Virus record (IMG/VR): IMGVR_UViG_3300021247_000816
Location: 1 to 43,099 of that record
Reading direction: 5' to 3' (one strand)
Length of the DNA stretch: 43,099 nt
DNA from: a virus
Shown: piece by piece, positions 21,621 through 30,128 of the stretch
Layout of the letters: each line of letters opens with the position of its first letter
Numbering within the stretch: the first letter of the stretch is position 1
Notes under the pieces: generated by a model
Database searches by the model: none
Told to the model about the DNA's origin: nothing
What the model saw: only the letters and a program-made list of their open reading frames with translations
Program-made: the position numbers and the translations under genes

Positions 21621-24613
21621 TGGCTTCATTAAAAGACATTTTGGCTGTTGATGGCGGTCGAAGTTATATAGAACATCGTTTTCCTGATTCGGTTAGGAGC
21701 TTCGATGATAAACGCCGAAAGTTTAAGGTTAGAGAAGAAAAAACACCTTCAGCTTCAGTTTACCAAAAGGATGGAACTTGGTATGTAACAGATTTTGGAG
21801 GTGAGCAAAAAAGAATGCACGCCATTGATTTGACTATGTTTGAAGATGGTTGTGAATTTATTGAAGCTCTTAATAAGGTAGCTACTTTTTACGGACTTAG
21901 TAAAGGTGGTGGCAGTGATAATAAACCTGAAATTGATAAGTGGCCTGCAAAACCAGAAGAAGCTGAAGGCGATTTTGATGTCAAATATAAAGAGTTTGAC
22001 ATGTTTGAACTCAAAACCTTATTTGCTGAGTATGCCTGGCGTGCGATGGGAAAAAATGATGATGAACGCAAAATTATTGCGATTCAGAAATGTAAGTATT
22101 TGCACTATAAAGCTATCGAATCTTATCGAATCACAAAAGATGGTGTTACTATTCAGTATAGCTCAAACGAATCTTTTCCGATGTTTGCGATTGACGAAGG
22201 TAGCTGGAAGAAGATTTATAAACCTAAAGCTGAAAAACAGTATCGTTTTTTTAGCCGTGGCGAAAAGCCTCAAAACTTCATTCATGGACTTGAGCAGCTT
22301 ACAAACTTTGTAGCTGATAAGCGTGGCTCAAGTAATATCAATATTAATATTGATGATGAAAATGATGGCAAAAAGAAAAGTAAATCTGACAATATTGATT
22401 TTAAGGTTGATAAGCTAATTATATGTACTGGTGGTAGTGATGCTTTGAATGTTCATGCTCTTGGCTATCATGTTGTTTGGCTCAATTCGGAATCAGCTGA
22501 ATTAACCAGAAGTCAATATAAGATTTTCAAAGAAAAATCATGGAATGTTTTTAACCTCCCTGATATTGATGAAACTGGAAAACGTGAAGCTCATAGTTTG
22601 GCTTTGGAATACCTTGATATTTTGACTATTCGTCTTCCTGAAGAGCTTAAAAAGCACAAAGACCACCGAGGAAATGCTTGCAAGGATATTCGAGATTATT
22701 TGAAATATCATACTAAATATGATTTTGACCAATTGGTAAAAGTAGCAATACCCTACCAGTTTTGGGACCAGGAACAAAAGCTTGATAAAGATGGCGAACC
22801 TGTTTTTAAATTCAAAAAGCCTGTTACGAGTTATGTTTTCAATAATGTACGGGCATATAACTTTTTGTTTCATTCTGGTTTTTCGAGGTATAAATCTGAA
22901 AAGGAAAAAGAAGGGTTTTTCTTCATCAAAATTGATGGCCATGTTGTGCGTAGAGTTGAGACTTCTGAAATCCGTGATTTTATCAATGGTTTTCTTGAGT
23001 CAAGGTTTATGCCTGAAGATTTGCGAAATATCGTGTATCGGTCGCCACAGCTGAGCGAAACAAGTCTTGCAAATTTGCCATTATCAGAGCTTGATTTTCA
23101 GCCTTATGATGCCGAAACTCAGTATTATTTTTTTCAAACCTACAATGTACACAAACGTGCTTATGATGGCTCAGTTTGGAAAATAACGAAAAATGGTATT
23201 GAAGAAGTAAAAGGAGCTGGTGGTAAATATGTATGGCAAGAAAAAGTGATTGAGCGTAAGATAAATATTTTGCCTAAATTTTTTAAGAGCTGGAAAGATG
23301 ATCATTGGGATATTGAAATTGTTGATGATAGCCCAATGGTATTGAGATTCTTAGTTCAAACCTGCCGTGTTCATTGGAGAAAAGAGCTTGAGGAACGCCT
23401 TGGAATTTGCTCAAGACTCAAGACTGACCAGGAGCGTAAAGAGTATGCCTCAAAACATAGTTTTAGTGCAGAAGATTTTGAGCGTGTTTTTACTAAAGAT
23501 AATCGTGATGGTAGCAAATTTATTGATGAATATAGAGAGAAATACAAGTTTTCATTGGTTGGGAGTTTACTGACTGAAGCAGAACAAATTGAACAAAAGC
23601 TTCACTTCCTTAATCGTTTGTATGCTATCGGATATCTACTTCATAGGTATAAAAATCCCTCGAAACCCTGGGGCGTATGGGTAATGGACAATAAGATTAG
23701 TGATGAAGGCGAATCGCATGGAGGTAGCGGAAAATCTTTGCTCGTCAAGCTGCTTATCTACATGAATTTGATAACTGTGCCATTGGATGGCAGAAATGCC
23801 AGGCTTACTGATAATCCTCACATTTTTGAAAATGTTGATTTTTCTACTGACCTTATTAATACAGACGACTGCTATGATTATTTTAATTTTGGGTATTTCT
23901 ATGCCAGTTTGACCAGTGATTTATCTGCCAACCCCAAAAATAAGAAAGGCTATACCATTCCATTTGATAAATCACCAAAATTTATTTTTTCGAGTAATTA
24001 TGGTGATAGGCAAACAGACCCTTCTTCGCTTCGTAGAAAACTCTATACTGTTTATAGCGATTATTACCACGAAAATAATGGTGAGTATAACGAAACTCGT
24101 AAGCCTGATGAAGAGTTCGGTCGTAATTTGTTTACGGACTGGAAGCATGAGGATTGGGAACACTATTACAATTTCATGGGCCAGTGCTTGGCTTTTTATC
24201 TTCAGGTTGATGAAAAGATAGTGCCGCCGATGGGGAATGTGATGAAGCGAAATATGATTGCTGAAATGACAGAAAGCTTTAAGGCATGGGCTGATTCTTA
24301 CTTTTCGTTGGAAGGTGATAGAGTAAACGATTGGTATAGAAAAGACATTGCTTTTGAAGATTTTAAGCGTGAGACTGGCTTGAAAAACTCAACGGCCACC
24401 AGTTGGAAAAAGAAGCTTGGAGTGTATTGTAAGTATATGAAATATGAGCTTAATCCACATGGTATGGGAAGTACTACTCGAAAGGTAACCATACAGGATG
24501 ATTATGGTAAACCTAAAGAAACCAGTAAAGAATTTATTTATATCCAAACTAATTCGATTGAAAAAAAGAATGCTATTTCTCAAAATTCAGACCGAAATGA
24601 TTTTCCTTTTTAA
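21620..24613 (+). CDS. primase-helicase (TOPRIM plus SF3 ATPase)
   Basis: A 997-aa replication protein. The N-terminus (KTPSASVYQKDGTWYVTDFGG, about residues 40-60) resembles the DnaG zinc-binding fold but lacks the cysteines. A TOPRIM-like domain covers about 264-350, with KLIICTGGSDALN and LPDIDETGK. The C-terminal SF3/D5-like helicase has Walker A GGSGKS at 701-706, an acidic Walker B-like pair in LINTDDC about residue 753, and KFIFSSNY (motif C-like) near 790. It ends in DFPF. Such a protein would unwind DNA and lay primers at the phage origin. No phage DNA polymerase is present, so the host replisome is needed. Confidence 0.85.
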   Translation: MASLKDILAVDGGRSYIEHRFPDSVRSFDDKRRKFKVREEKTPSASVYQKDGTWYVTDFGGEQKRMHAIDLTMFEDGCEFIEALNKVATFYGLSKGGGSDNKPEIDKWPAKPEEAEGDFDVKYKEFDMFELKTLFAEYAWRAMGKNDDERKIIAIQKCKYLHYKAIESYRITKDGVTIQYSSNESFPMFAIDEGSWKKIYKPKAEKQYRFFSRGEKPQNFIHGLEQLTNFVADKRGSSNININIDDENDGKKKSKSDNIDFKVDKLIICTGGSDALNVHALGYHVVWLNSESAELTRSQYKIFKEKSWNVFNLPDIDETGKREAHSLALEYLDILTIRLPEELKKHKDHRGNACKDIRDYLKYHTKYDFDQLVKVAIPYQFWDQEQKLDKDGEPVFKFKKPVTSYVFNNVRAYNFLFHSGFSRYKSEKEKEGFFFIKIDGHVVRRVETSEIRDFINGFLESRFMPEDLRNIVYRSPQLSETSLANLPLSELDFQPYDAETQYYFFQTYNVHKRAYDGSVWKITKNGIEEVKGAGGKYVWQEKVIERKINILPKFFKSWKDDHWDIEIVDDSPMVLRFLVQTCRVHWRKELEERLGICSRLKTDQERKEYASKHSFSAEDFERVFTKDNRDGSKFIDEYREKYKFSLVGSLLTEAEQIEQKLHFLNRLYAIGYLLHRYKNPSKPWGVWVMDNKISDEGESHGGSGKSLLVKLLIYMNLITVPLDGRNARLTDNPHIFENVDFSTDLINTDDCYDYFNFGYFYASLTSDLSANPKNKKGYTIPFDKSPKFIFSSNYGDRQTDPSSLRRKLYTVYSDYYHENNGEYNETRKPDEEFGRNLFTDWKHEDWEHYYNFMGQCLAFYLQVDEKIVPPMGNVMKRNMIAEMTESFKAWADSYFSLEGDRVNDWYRKDIAFEDFKRETGLKNSTATSWKKKLGVYCKYMKYELNPHGMGSTTRKVTIQDDYGKPKETSKEFIYIQTNSIEKKNAISQNSDRNDFPF

Positions 24614-24615
24614 TT

Positions 24616-24906
24616 ATGAAAACAACACCAACCATTTATCCTATTTTCTTTCGAAGCTCTACGGGTTATGATTTTTGGAAGATTGACAGCCCTGAAAGTG
24701 GGCATTTTATCAGAAATATGATTGCAAAGGATGGGGGCTATTGCTATCAGTCGAATAATGTATGTGAGGGTGAAATCTCTCTTGTGATGAAAGGTGACAA
24801 GGTTGAGCAAATAGAAGAGCGGGAATACCTTGAAGCTGCAAAACATCAAATGAAACGCAACCAAGCGGGCTTATTGAAAATAACTGAAAAACTGATTCAA
24901 CTATGA
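24616..24906 (+). CDS. hypothetical early protein
   Basis: A 96-aa protein starting 2 nt after the primase-helicase stop. The N-terminal half is probably beta-rich (YPIFFRSSTGYDFWKID) and the C-terminal half is a basic helix (YLEAAKHQMKRNQAGLLKITEKLIQL). No signal or membrane segment is present and no family is recognised. It ends with an ATGA overlap. Confidence 0.6.
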   Translation: MKTTPTIYPIFFRSSTGYDFWKIDSPESGHFIRNMIAKDGGYCYQSNNVCEGEISLVMKGDKVEQIEEREYLEAAKHQMKRNQAGLLKITEKLIQL

Positions 24907-25061
24907 CAACCTACGTTTGTTTTTTTGAACTCATGCGAGGACGTGAGCTTCGGTATAAAGTAAAGCGATTGAGTTTTGTAGAAGCTCAAGCTGCTTTTGG
25001 TAGTTATTGTGCAAAAAATCACTTGAAGCCGCTGAAAGGTTGGCGATGGGTAGAGAAATGA
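24903..25061 (+). CDS. small basic protein (52 aa)
   Basis: A 52-aa protein held between ATGA overlaps on both sides, which is the main support for translation. It is strongly basic (RGRELRYKVKRL, then LKPLKGWRW) and may bind nucleic acid. No family recognised. Confidence 0.55.
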   Translation: MTTYVCFFELMRGRELRYKVKRLSFVEAQAAFGSYCAKNHLKPLKGWRWVEK

Positions 25062-25267
25062 GTATCAAGCAAAAGCTTGTCAATAGGCTAATAGGTCATG
25101 GCATTGTTTTGTCGGGTAATGAGCTTGAAGTGCATATTTTTCATTATAAGAAAGTATATAATGGCAAGTATAGAGGCATTGATTTATTACTTAACATGCT
25201 TGATTATGAAGAAGATTTTTCAAAGTTTTTAGAATTTATAAACAAACGTGGCGACGTAAACGCATAA
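25058..25267 (+). CDS. hypothetical early protein (69 aa)
   Basis: It starts at the ATG coupled to the previous stop (ATGA); a longer in-frame GTG start at 25007 would overlap that gene by 55 nt and is less likely. The 69-aa product begins MSIKQKLVNRLIGHG, is helical in its C-terminal half (GIDLLLNMLDYEEDFSKFLEFI), and has no recognisable motif. Confidence 0.6.
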   Translation: MSIKQKLVNRLIGHGIVLSGNELEVHIFHYKKVYNGKYRGIDLLLNMLDYEEDFSKFLEFINKRGDVNA

Positions 25268-25270
25268 TAT

Positions 25271-25468
25271 ATGGCACAAACAGAAATAGAACTACCTGAT
25301 AGTTTAGCTACTTCAAAGATTTATGCGATTGTAAATAGTGAAGATTATGCAAATAATATTCATAAATCAAATGAAGGTAATAAATCTGCTAAGCGTAGGC
25401 TTAGAAAGCAACTATTGGAAATTACCAAACTTGCAAAGCAAAGAAGAAAAGAGCTTAATGAGGTTTGA
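25271..25468 (+). CDS. small basic protein with histone H1-like C-terminus
   Basis: A 65-aa protein. Its C-terminal half, EGNKSAKRRLRKQLLEITKLAKQRRKELNE, follows the pattern of short histone H1/Hc1-like proteins of Bacteroidota, in which a GNK(A/S)A motif starts a basic helix. Such proteins bind DNA and may help compact it. The N-terminal half is unlike that family, so the assignment is tentative. It is the last gene before an intrinsic terminator. Confidence 0.55.
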   Translation: MAQTEIELPDSLATSKIYAIVNSEDYANNIHKSNEGNKSAKRRLRKQLLEITKLAKQRRKELNEV

Positions 25469-25536
25469 ACTTGTGGAGCTGAAGAGCATTTTACGATTAT
25501 AGCTTGCTTTAATTATGATTGTAGATGTGACAAAAA

Positions 25537-25562
25537 AAAGAGCAGTTGCGGAGCTGCTCTTT
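25537..25562 (+). terminator. intrinsic terminator-like hairpin
   Basis: The 9-bp stem AAAGAGCAG/CTGCTCTTT with an 8-nt loop ends the primase operon. The preceding run of As makes it a better terminator on the minus strand, so it may work both ways. Confidence 0.65.
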
Positions 25563-25604
25563 AAAAATTAAATAAATTTTTAACAATTAAACAGTGCAAA
25601 TGTA

Positions 25605-26075
25605 ATGGAAAAAATTAAAGTTTTTATAGGTCCACCAGCCAGTGGTAAAAGTAGGAAGGCAAGAGAGTTAGCAGAAGGTAGAAACGTATTTTGGAAATTC
25701 CCAAAGAGCGACAACTCTGTTTTTACTCCATTTATGCTTTATGGATTAGATAAAGATACGGAAATTATTATAATTGAAGAGATTCAGAGTAAGAAAAAAT
25801 TAGAAACTCTTATTTACGAATTTTTTAATGACAAATTGGTTATAAACATTCCTCGAAGGACATTTTTTGAAATTCCACGTCCAGAAATAATATTGATTTG
25901 TGATTTTGATTCATATATACCGAAAGAAGAAAGCATAAAAAGAAGAATTGAAATAACTGATTTCGGGAAGCCTGAAAATCAATATACTGATAATATAAAG
26001 AGTGAAGCTCAGATTGAGATGGATAATAGAAAAAAGTATATTGATTACTTTACAGCAAATGATACAAAGAAATGA
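25605..26075 (+). CDS. P-loop NTPase
   Basis: A 156-aa protein with a clear Walker A motif GPPASGKS (residues 9-16) and a Walker B-like strand TEIIIIEEIQS (about 51-61). The segment IPRRTFFEIPRPEIILICDFDSYIPKEESIKRRIEI resembles the sensor/arginine-finger end of small AAA-type ATPases. The substrate is unknown; a role in DNA metabolism, or a kinase-like fold, would both fit. It overlaps the next gene by ATGA, forming a short operon with two small genes. Confidence 0.7.
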   Translation: MEKIKVFIGPPASGKSRKARELAEGRNVFWKFPKSDNSVFTPFMLYGLDKDTEIIIIEEIQSKKKLETLIYEFFNDKLVINIPRRTFFEIPRPEIILICDFDSYIPKEESIKRRIEITDFGKPENQYTDNIKSEAQIEMDNRKKYIDYFTANDTKK

Positions 26076-26257
26076 GTGCTTATGACAACTTCATGATTCA
26101 GTACCAGGATATTGACTTGATAGATATTAATAACATCATTTGTGAAGCCATTCGTGATACTGGCACCGACATTGATAGCGTAGAAATGATTGCTCCAGCA
26201 TTATATGCTCGTGGGTATATTATAGTACCAATCGAAAAGGAGGATAGTAATGCTTGA
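26072..26257 (+). CDS. small acidic protein (61 aa)
   Basis: An acidic 61-aa protein with many Asp and Ile residues (DIDLIDINNIICEAIRDTGTDID). It overlaps the P-loop gene and the zinc-finger gene, so the three are probably co-translated. The charge pattern might suit a DNA mimic or a partner of the P-loop protein; no evidence beyond this. Confidence 0.55.
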   Translation: MSAYDNFMIQYQDIDLIDINNIICEAIRDTGTDIDSVEMIAPALYARGYIIVPIEKEDSNA

Positions 26258-26552
26258 GAATACTAAACTATCATTAATTGAAAATACTATTTCGGCACTT
26301 AAAAGCGATGATTCATTAAAGATTATGAATGCTGAGAAAGTTTTACGGGTGCAATGCCATCATAGTAAGGTTTCGATGTTGAGATTTATTGCAAATGAAA
26401 TAATGCCTGTATATCTTGGCACCAGTACTGACGTTGAAATCAAAAAAATCAAATGTGAGTATTGCAATGCTATGTACGGAAGTAGTAATGCCCTCAAATC
26501 GCACCTTGGTCGGTCGCATAAGGATAAAAAGCACCTTTGGTCAAAGACATAA
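26250..26552 (+). CDS. C2H2 zinc-finger protein
   Basis: A 100-aa protein with one classical C2H2 finger: C69-x2-C72-x12-H85-x4-H90, in IKCEYCNAMYGSSNALKSH. The tail is basic (GRSHKDKKHLWSK). C2H2 fingers are uncommon in bacterial proteins; prokaryotic examples usually bind DNA. Residues 1-60 are helical and could mediate dimers. A terminator follows within 30 nt. It could regulate the downstream fibre genes, though this is only suggested by position. Confidence 0.75.
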   Translation: MLENTKLSLIENTISALKSDDSLKIMNAEKVLRVQCHHSKVSMLRFIANEIMPVYLGTSTDVEIKKIKCEYCNAMYGSSNALKSHLGRSHKDKKHLWSKT

Positions 26553-26575
26553 TTTCATGGCTTATAGTTGAATAA

Positions 26576-26608
26576 GAAAAAGCACCTGCATTGTGGGTGT
26601 TTTTTTTG
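26576..26608 (+). terminator. intrinsic terminator
   Basis: AAAAAGCACC pairs with GGTGTTTTTTT (one G-T pair) around an 8-base loop, with a run of eight Ts. It ends the early region. Confidence 0.75.
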
Positions 26609-27163
26609 TTTTATATTAAAATAATTCAATTCCTTTTCCATTTTTAGAGGTTTCGCAAGCGGCTGCCTTATTCCTTTGCAATCCTTTAGCGATTATATCA
26701 ATATTTTTTTTAACTTTTTATTATTTTTATTCTGATACTGTTAATAGTCTGAAATTCAAGTAGTTATGTTTTTATTATTTTTTTATTCTTTGAATAAAAA
26801 GTATAAGAAATAATAAAAAGTATAAAAATATAGAGGACGGAATTTTTGAGAAAAATACTTGGTTAGAAAATTTTGAAGCATTGGATAAAAAAAATAAGAA
26901 GTTAAAAAGGTGTGGTCTAAAAATATAAGTTACTTATAATCAATACTTTATATTCAAAGAATAAACTGAATAAAAAAATAGAAAAAAAATCGTACTCTGA
27001 GCCATGAGTGTACATAAATATATAAATAGTTTTATGTGATGGTTATGTGATTGATTATTAGAATTATACAATTGAGTTTGTGTCCTTTATTTATTGTATT
27101 AAGCTATTGAGATTTGATTTTCAAACAACGATTCAATATTGTTTCACTAAAATCAATTCTCAG
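26609..27163. other. AT-rich non-coding region with repeats (origin candidate)
   Basis: About 555 bp without a credible gene. It holds a 14-bp direct repeat (AATAAAAAGTATAA at 26793 and 26812, 19-bp step) and two copies of the palindrome TATTC-NNN-GAATA (26784-26796 and 26951-26963). The first direct repeat overlaps the first palindrome. Low melting energy and clustered repeats would suit a replication origin or an operator field for the fibre genes. A degenerate late motif (TGTCCTTTA, 27080-27088) lies near the right end. Confidence 0.45.
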
Positions 27164-28888
27164 ATGAAAAAAATACTTTCATTTTTATTTGTTCTGCTAA
27201 CATCTTTGACCTTTGCCCAAAATTCGGCCACAACGAGCATTAACAATAATATTGTTAGTCAAGGTACTAAAGGTATTACTGCCACAAAGCTAACGAGTGC
27301 ACTGAATGCAATAGTAAGCTATGTAGGTTCTCCTGCTCCAAAACGCTTGACAGTGAGTCAGGTCAGGTTACTTTCTACTGATTATCCAGTGATGGTGTAT
27401 GTTACGGATATTGATGGCATTTTTACGCTTGATGCCAGTGATGTAAGCTCAAGCGATGATGGAGTTAATGTAATTGTAGCTGCATCAGGCGGCAAGCGTT
27501 ATAAGAAAACTCTTAGTAGTAAAGCAGATATTAATTCTCCAAGTTTTACGGGTACACCAACTTTACCGACAGGTACAATAGGAGTTACACAAACGGCAGG
27601 TAATAGCACAACAGCACTTGCTACAACTGCTTTTGTTACGACAGCAGATAACTTGAAAGCAAATATTGCCAGTCCGACCTTCACAGGTACACCAACTTTA
27701 CCGACAGGTACAATAGGAGTTACTCAAACGGCAGGGAATAGTACAACTGCACTTGCTACAACTGCTTTTGTTACGACAGCAGATAACTTGAAAGCAAATA
27801 TTGCCAGTCCGACCTTCACAGGTACACCAACTTTACCGACAGGTACAATAGGAGTTACTCAAACGGCAGGAAATAGCACAACAGCACTTGCTACAACTGC
27901 TTTTGTTACAACAGCAGTTAATTTGAAAGCAAACATTAACAGCCCTACATTCACAGGTACGGTCGGTGGAATTAATAGTTCTATGGTTGGCTTAGGAAAC
28001 GTTGACAACACGAGCGACTTGAATAAGCCAATTTCGACAGCTACACAAAATGCCTTGGATAACAAGGAAAATAAGTTTGCTCAATATAGTGGCGAATATG
28101 GCGTATTGACCTCACAAAAGATTTATGGTACACCTGCTCCGCCCCTTTTTTTACCTAACATTTATTGGGTGAATCAATATGTGGATGCGAGCAATGTTGA
28201 CCTTCAAATAGCGTTAGGGCTCAATTCAAAAGAAACGGTTATTGGAAATGGGACAACCTCACAATATTGGCGAGGAGATAAGACTTGGCAAGACTTGAAC
28301 ACTTTGCCAGTTTCAACCGCTACTCAAACAGCTTTGAATTTGAAAGCCAATCTTGCCAGTCCGACATTTACTGGTACTGTAGTTTTGCCAGCCACAACCT
28401 CTATTGGAACTGTAAGTAATACTGAGCTAAGTTATGTTGATAATGTAACAAGTTCTATTCAGACACAATTGAATAGCAAAGAATCAACATTGACTTTTTC
28501 AAGTGGGTTGACTCGAAATACTAATACTATACGGAATGATTTAGTAACTGGAAAACAAGGAGGTGGACTAATATATGGTGATATAGACCCTAATGGATTG
28601 TTGAATATTAGTTCTACTATTAATGCTACTAAGGGAAAAATAACTTTTGGAACATCAGCTTATGATGAAGCAAATAATAGATTTGGAATTGGCAATTTTT
28701 CTCCTTCATATACTTTGGATGTCAATGGAATAAGTCAAGCTACACAATATAAACTTTCAGCTTTGAATACTGCTCCTGCATCAGCAACAGCAACTGGAGT
28801 TTTGGGTGAAATTAGAGTTACCGCTACTTATATTTATGTTTGTACTGCAACAAATACGTGGGTTAGGTCAGCATTGGCTACATGGTAG
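27164..28888 (+). CDS. tail fibre protein with tandem 45-aa repeats
   Basis: A 574-aa protein. It starts with a signal-like peptide (MKKILSFLFVLLTSLTFAQ), seen in many Bacteroidota phage fibre proteins although virion proteins are not usually exported. Three near-identical 45-aa repeats cover about residues 123-258, each holding FTGTPTLPTGTIGVTQTAG and ending in DNLKAN; a fourth partial copy follows. The middle carries 'SKETVIGNGTTSQYWRGDKTW'-like fibre repeats, and the C-terminus (GVLGEIRVTATYIYVCTATNTW) is a fibre end typical of this phage group. It likely forms a trimeric host-binding fibre. I chose the ATG with the signal-like peptide over an upstream start. Confidence 0.85.
   Translation: MKKILSFLFVLLTSLTFAQNSATTSINNNIVSQGTKGITATKLTSALNAIVSYVGSPAPKRLTVSQVRLLSTDYPVMVYVTDIDGIFTLDASDVSSSDDGVNVIVAASGGKRYKKTLSSKADINSPSFTGTPTLPTGTIGVTQTAGNSTTALATTAFVTTADNLKANIASPTFTGTPTLPTGTIGVTQTAGNSTTALATTAFVTTADNLKANIASPTFTGTPTLPTGTIGVTQTAGNSTTALATTAFVTTAVNLKANINSPTFTGTVGGINSSMVGLGNVDNTSDLNKPISTATQNALDNKENKFAQYSGEYGVLTSQKIYGTPAPPLFLPNIYWVNQYVDASNVDLQIALGLNSKETVIGNGTTSQYWRGDKTWQDLNTLPVSTATQTALNLKANLASPTFTGTVVLPATTSIGTVSNTELSYVDNVTSSIQTQLNSKESTLTFSSGLTRNTNTIRNDLVTGKQGGGLIYGDIDPNGLLNISSTINATKGKITFGTSAYDEANNRFGIGNFSPSYTLDVNGISQATQYKLSALNTAPASATATGVLGEIRVTATYIYVCTATNTWVRSALATW
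27551..27955 (+). repeat. three 135-bp tandem repeats in the fibre gene
   Basis: The period is exactly 135 bp, anchored on GGTACACCAACTTTACCGAC at 27551, 27686 and 27821, with a divergent fourth unit from 27956. The copies differ at only a few bases, which suggests recent expansion and possible length variation by recombination. Confidence 0.9.
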
Positions 28889-28894
28889 AAAATT

Positions 28895-28938
28895 ATTTTG
28901 TCATTATTACAGGAATAATCCTGTGGTAATGACAAAAT
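28895..28938 (+). terminator. long hairpin after the fibre gene
   Basis: A 20-bp stem with two G-T pairs (ATTTTGTCATTATTACAGGA opposite its complement) and an ATAA loop. T-rich sequence follows after a few bases. It probably terminates fibre transcription or protects the mRNA end. Confidence 0.7.
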
Positions 28939-28970
28939 ATTGTTATTTTTGAAGAAACAATCACAGCTCT

Positions 28971-29483
28971 ATGATTCTTTCTGTTCCTGTCAAACCGTGG
29001 GTTAAGCATCTTCTGAAAAAACAATATGGAAAAGAACCGATTGAGGTTCGGGCAAATACTGACCTTGGGTCTATTTTATTATTGGCAGTTTCTGCAAAAG
29101 ACAGGTTTAGATTAACGGTAGGAGAATTGACTGAGGAACAATCTGGAGATATTATGCCTACCGATGAGCAGTATGAAGTTATCTCATTTTTGCTTGGTGG
29201 TGTTTTTTTGAAAGGTGTAATTATTGCCGATTCATTGCCACTTATTTCAGCTGCTTTAGAATCTTATTGTAAGGTTTTTGCAAAAGGATATTCGATTGGT
29301 TATAGAAGTTTGCTTAATTCTGAGCTTGGAAGTGCAGTTGCATTATATAGACTTTATGATTTTAAAGAGAAAATAATCAAGCAGGATACACTTATTAAAA
29401 TTATTCAGCGTGAGTTTAAGGAAATGAAAAATGTGTTTACTGAATTCTATTTACCACGTAGGTTGAAAGAAAAAATACAGTAA
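28971..29483 (+). CDS. hypothetical protein, possible regulator
   Basis: A 170-aa basic protein. It begins MILSVPVKPWVKHLLKKQYG, followed by EPIEVRANTDLGSILLLAVSAKDRF, and has a helical C-terminus (KIIQREFKEMKNVFTEFYLPRRLKEKI). I recall similar proteins of unknown role in other Bacteroidota phages and prophages. The KPWVKHLL...RRLKEK pattern hints at nucleic-acid binding. It stands alone between a terminator hairpin and TGTCCTGTT copy 4, so it may be a single-gene unit, possibly a late-gene regulator. That last idea is speculation. Confidence 0.55.
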   Translation: MILSVPVKPWVKHLLKKQYGKEPIEVRANTDLGSILLLAVSAKDRFRLTVGELTEEQSGDIMPTDEQYEVISFLLGGVFLKGVIIADSLPLISAALESYCKVFAKGYSIGYRSLLNSELGSAVALYRLYDFKEKIIKQDTLIKIIQREFKEMKNVFTEFYLPRRLKEKIQ

Positions 29484-29485
29484 GA

Positions 29486-29494
29486 TGTCCTGTT
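29486..29494 (+). promoter_or_regulatory. TGTCCTGTT element, copy 4
   Basis: An exact copy lying 69 nt upstream of the next start codon. A hairpin (TTTTTAG/CTAAAAA, 29499-29516) follows after 4 nt. An inverted near-copy (AACTGGACA, 29536-29544) follows further on, so two elements face each other here. Confidence 0.55.
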
Positions 29495-29563
29495 AAAGTT
29501 TTTAGCGTCCTAAAAATAGTGTTTTTATAAAAGTTAACTGGACACCTTTAATTTGAATTAATT

Positions 29564-30127
29564 ATGCCTGAAATTAGAGAAATTGGCAATGTAGATGGTG
29601 GTAGTAATCCCGGTTATGTGCGTGAGCTTTTTTTGATTAGGAAAGAAGATGTTTTGAGCATTGAAAATCCTTTTTATGGAGTGACTTCATCAACTGCTTA
29701 TATTTTTTCGCCCGATATGCTAAGGTTGGTTCATTCGGCTGAAATAACCAAAATCAATTTTGTTTGGCGTAGCTGCATTTGTGTTGAGACTTCAGAGCCT
29801 GTTTTTCCAATCATATATAATAACACAATTAATTTTGAGCTTTCAGGCAACGAGGCTGAAATAAGCAAATGGGTAATAGATAATGTTGGCCATGAGTTTA
29901 TTGCCATGTTTGGCAATAGAGTTCAAGAAACATTTATTGTTGGTAATACTGATGTTGGTTTAGAATTAAGCTATTCAAAGAATCAAACTCAAAAAAATTT
30001 TATTGCGGTTTTGCTTTCGGGAAAAATGGTTGTACCAACTTTTCATACTACTGAAATAGATGTTGATTCTTTCTTCAATGGATATGAATTTTCTAATGAG
30101 TTTAATGTTGGCGTAGAATTTAACTGA
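29564..30127 (+). CDS. virion-associated hypothetical protein, paralogue 1
   Basis: A 187-aa protein, mostly beta-strand. It shares with the next gene product a pattern of FVWR-x-C, KW-x-IDN, FI(V/I)G-x-x-xVGL-x-(L/I)S, and a C-terminal FF-x-G-(Y/R)-(E/D)F...FN motif. The two look like tandem duplicates that have diverged strongly. No catalytic motif is visible. Placement after the tail fibre and before secreted proteins suggests a tail-tip or fibre-associated protein. Confidence 0.6.
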   Translation: MPEIREIGNVDGGSNPGYVRELFLIRKEDVLSIENPFYGVTSSTAYIFSPDMLRLVHSAEITKINFVWRSCICVETSEPVFPIIYNNTINFELSGNEAEISKWVIDNVGHEFIAMFGNRVQETFIVGNTDVGLELSYSKNQTQKNFIAVLLSGKMVVPTFHTTEIDVDSFFNGYEFSNEFNVGVEFN

Positions 30128-30128
30128 T

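Noticed and set aside
27551-27955. Tandem repeats as a CRISPR array
   Set aside because: The 135-bp units are contiguous, in frame and coding. There are no spacers and no cas genes.
27164-28888. Diversity-generating retroelement acting on the fibre or adhesin genes
   Set aside because: No reverse transcriptase frame and no template/variable repeat pair with adenine-specific differences is visible.
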